DNA of 13,601 nucleotides from CAZQYB01 sp964582985 (GTDB lineage: Bacteria > Planctomycetota > Phycisphaerae > Sedimentisphaerales > Anaerobacaceae), in contig CAZOUM010000067.1 of NCBI GenBank assembly GCA_964582985.1, positions 1-13,601 on the forward strand. The letters run 5' to 3'. Of the stretch, positions 12,460-13,601 are shown one piece after another. The position numbers and the translations under genes were made by a program. Within the stretch, counting starts at the first letter, position 1, and each line of letters starts with the position of its first letter. The notes beneath the pieces were generated by a model. The model had not been told where the DNA came from and did no database searches. It worked only from the letters and a program-made list of their open reading frames with translations.

Positions 12460-13329
12460 TGTTTTTGTTGCGGTGACGATTCGGTCATTGTTGTGAAAGT
12501 CCTTCTCAATGGTGATTTTATTAAAGCATTCAGTTTGTTCGAGCAATTCTCTGACGGCCTGTCCCTGGGCATAACCTATTTCGAGCATTAACGCGGCATC
12601 CGCCTTTAGGAACTGGTCGACCTTTTCAATAATCCTTCGATACACGTCAAGTCCATCTTCGCCGGCATAGAGAGCAATTCGAGGCCCGAAGGCCTTAACG
12701 TTTGTCTCAAGTGATTCAAACTCGGCAGCACTTACATACGGGGGGTTGCAGACTATCAAGTCAAACTTTGAAACGTCCAATTGGGGGATTAGTGGGTCGA
12801 ACAAATCGCCGCACAAGAACCTGATTCGGTCGTTTAGCTGGTGCTTTTCGACATTCTGGGCAGCGGTGTTAAGGGCGGCGTCGGAAATATCCGTTGCGAT
12901 TATGTTGGCGTCGTGGAAGTTCCTGGCGATTGCTATGGCGATGCAGCCGCAGCCGGTGCACAGGTCGCAGACGAATTGCCTGCCGATGCGTGTTCGCAAG
13001 AATTCGATGGCACGCTCGACGAGCAGTTCCGTCTCCGGCCGGGGAATCATACAATCGGGGCTAACATCAAACTCAAGCGAATAGAATTCGGTTTTTCCGA
13101 TTAGGTAGCGGATAGGTTCGTGCCGGCCAGCCCGTTCCACGAGATTGTGCAGTTGGTCGAGCTGCTCCTGGGAAACAAGCTTGTCAAATTGCGTATATAA
13201 TTCAATGCGCTTCATTTCCAAAACGTGCGAAAGCAGAAGCTCCGCGCTTAGGCGCGGTGAATCAATGCCTTTTTCGGTGAAGTGCTCGGTGAGCCAATTC
13301 AGGAGTTTTTGTATTGTCCAGTTCTGCAT
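12451..13329 (-). CDS. prmC: Release factor glutamine methyltransferase
   Basis: A 292-residue enzyme that methylates the GGQ glutamine of peptide release factors RF1/RF2. The N-terminal helical domain has GIDSPRLSAELLLSHVL and EPIRYLIGKTEFY; the catalytic Rossmann domain has IPRPETELLVE (95-105), DLCTGCGCIAIA (from D122), ATDIS, and the glutamine-binding NPPY (195-198). The real start is ATG 13329 (MQNWTIQ), which fits homologues; the frame stays open 75 codons further upstream but translates a repeat-rich spacer. There is no ribosome site, and a perfect TATAAT lies six bases before the ATG, so the mRNA is probably leaderless. It is usually next to prfA, which is not seen here. The stop converges on copy 2 with a nine-base overlap. 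Confidence 0.95.
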   Translation of the reverse strand: MQNWTIQKLLNWLTEHFTEKGIDSPRLSAELLLSHVLEMKRIELYTQFDKLVSQEQLDQLHNLVERAGRHEPIRYLIGKTEFYSLEFDVSPDCMIPRPETELLVERAIEFLRTRIGRQFVCDLCTGCGCIAIAIARNFHDANIIATDISDAALNTAAQNVEKHQLNDRIRFLCGDLFDPLIPQLDVSKFDLIVCNPPYVSAAEFESLETNVKAFGPRIALYAGEDGLDVYRRIIEKVDQFLKADAALMLEIGYAQGQAVRELLEQTECFNKITIEKDFHNNDRIVTATKTSS

Positions 13330-13335
13330 AGCCGG

Positions 13336-13341
13336 ATTATA
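13336..13341 (-). promoter_or_regulatory. prmC: -10 box for a leaderless prmC transcript
   Basis: On the minus strand TATAAT (13341-13336) is followed by six bases and then the ATG. The expected start of transcription is at or beside the A of the start codon. A weak -35 (TTTTAC) lies 16 bases further upstream. Confidence 0.5.
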
Positions 13342-13422
13342 GATAGGGCAAAGAAAAGTAAAAGCCAAAAAGGGCCTGGAGGAGCGGTGGGTTTGAAATA
13401 GATTCGACAAGCTCACTACAGG

Positions 13423-13557
13423 TTGGGTTTGATGCCTATGGCATAAATTGGGTTTGTTTTTATTGGCATTGTTCATAGTTATTTGTTCGTAGTTCATTGT
13501 TTTAACAGAACTTACGTTCATTTGAGCGTCCGTGAAATTGGGTTTGTTTGGCATAAA
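13423..13557. repeat. Repeat-rich intergenic element upstream of prmC
   Basis: TTGGGTTTG occurs three times (from 13423, 13448 and 13538); AAATTGGGTTTGTTT is repeated exactly at 13445-13459 and 13535-13549; and GGCATAAA at 13440-13447 and 13550-13557. A palindrome ATGCC-TAT-GGCAT is at 13432-13444. Read on the minus strand it translates into Asn/Lys/Pro-rich peptide pieces of a kind I recall as spurious ORFs in Phycisphaerae assemblies. It looks like a dispersed repeat, not coding DNA. Confidence 0.55.
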
Positions 13558-13566
13558 AGAGATAAA

Positions 13567-13601
13567 TGGTTAACTGGTTAATTGGTTAAATGGTTAAATG
13601 G
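13567..13601 (+). repeat. Tandem 8-base repeat TGGTTAAN at the window end
   Basis: TGGTTAAC, TGGTTAAT, TGGTTAAA, TGGTTAAA and a partial TGG follow head to tail, with only the eighth base varying. The array continues past the window, so its full length is unknown. Confidence 0.85.

Noticed and set aside
13330..13554. 75-codon N-terminal extension of prmC
   Set aside because: It translates repeat modules and low-complexity Asn/Lys/Pro text, and homologues begin at the MQNWTIQ-like helix; the -10 box also lies inside it.
1..13601. CRISPR array, tRNA, rRNA, transposase or integrase
   Set aside because: Looked for and not seen; the only tandem array has an 8-base period without spacers.

Overview
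The window reads as chromosomal DNA of a Gram-negative-type bacterium, most likely a planctomycete near Phycisphaerae. It carries lipid A and LPS-core genes (lpxB, hldD) together with the rny-ymdB pair. The spacer next to prmC is full of short repeats of a kind I remember from Phycisphaerae assemblies; that taxonomic link is from memory, not from a search.

Layout. (1) 1-1656, plus strand: the 3' end of a permease (COG0701/ArsP-like), a small CxxC thioredoxin, a membrane-anchored ArsF-like CxxC protein and a CcdA/ArsG-like membrane protein. Together they look like a thiol-redox relay plus efflux module of the kind linked to organoarsenical resistance. (2) 1775-3643, plus: a good sigma70-type promoter, a strong leader hairpin, phosphomannomutase/phosphoglucomutase (manB) and a DUF1805/YunC-like protein. 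(3) 3714-5794, minus: a tightly coupled three-gene operon of TcmP (methyltransferase-like), a DUF5131/Gp37-Gp68 three-cysteine protein and a YdjM-like membrane hydrolase. It has its own promoter with a palindrome over the -10 box. It looks like an accessory cassette lodged among envelope genes. (4) 5871-8136, minus: hldD and lpxB, each with its own promoter. (5) 8137-8878: a 740-base spacer with divergent promoters. The plus-strand transcript would begin with a structured RNA that may be 6S RNA and would run into rny. (6) 8879-11359, plus: rny (RNase Y) and ymdB (metallophosphoesterase). (7) 11611-12459, plus: a promoter region with phased TGCAT motifs, an excisionase-type HTH gene, and two small TM-plus-coiled-coil proteins that look like tandem duplicates. 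(8) 12451-13329, minus: prmC, apparently transcribed as a leaderless mRNA. (9) 13330-13601: repeat-rich spacer.

The best candidates for undescribed biology are the TcmP/DUF5131/YdjM-like cassette with its operator-like palindrome, the HTH plus duplicated TM-coiled-coil trio with phased upstream repeats, and the structured RNA leader of rny. All functional statements rest on motif recognition by eye; no database search or folding program was run.
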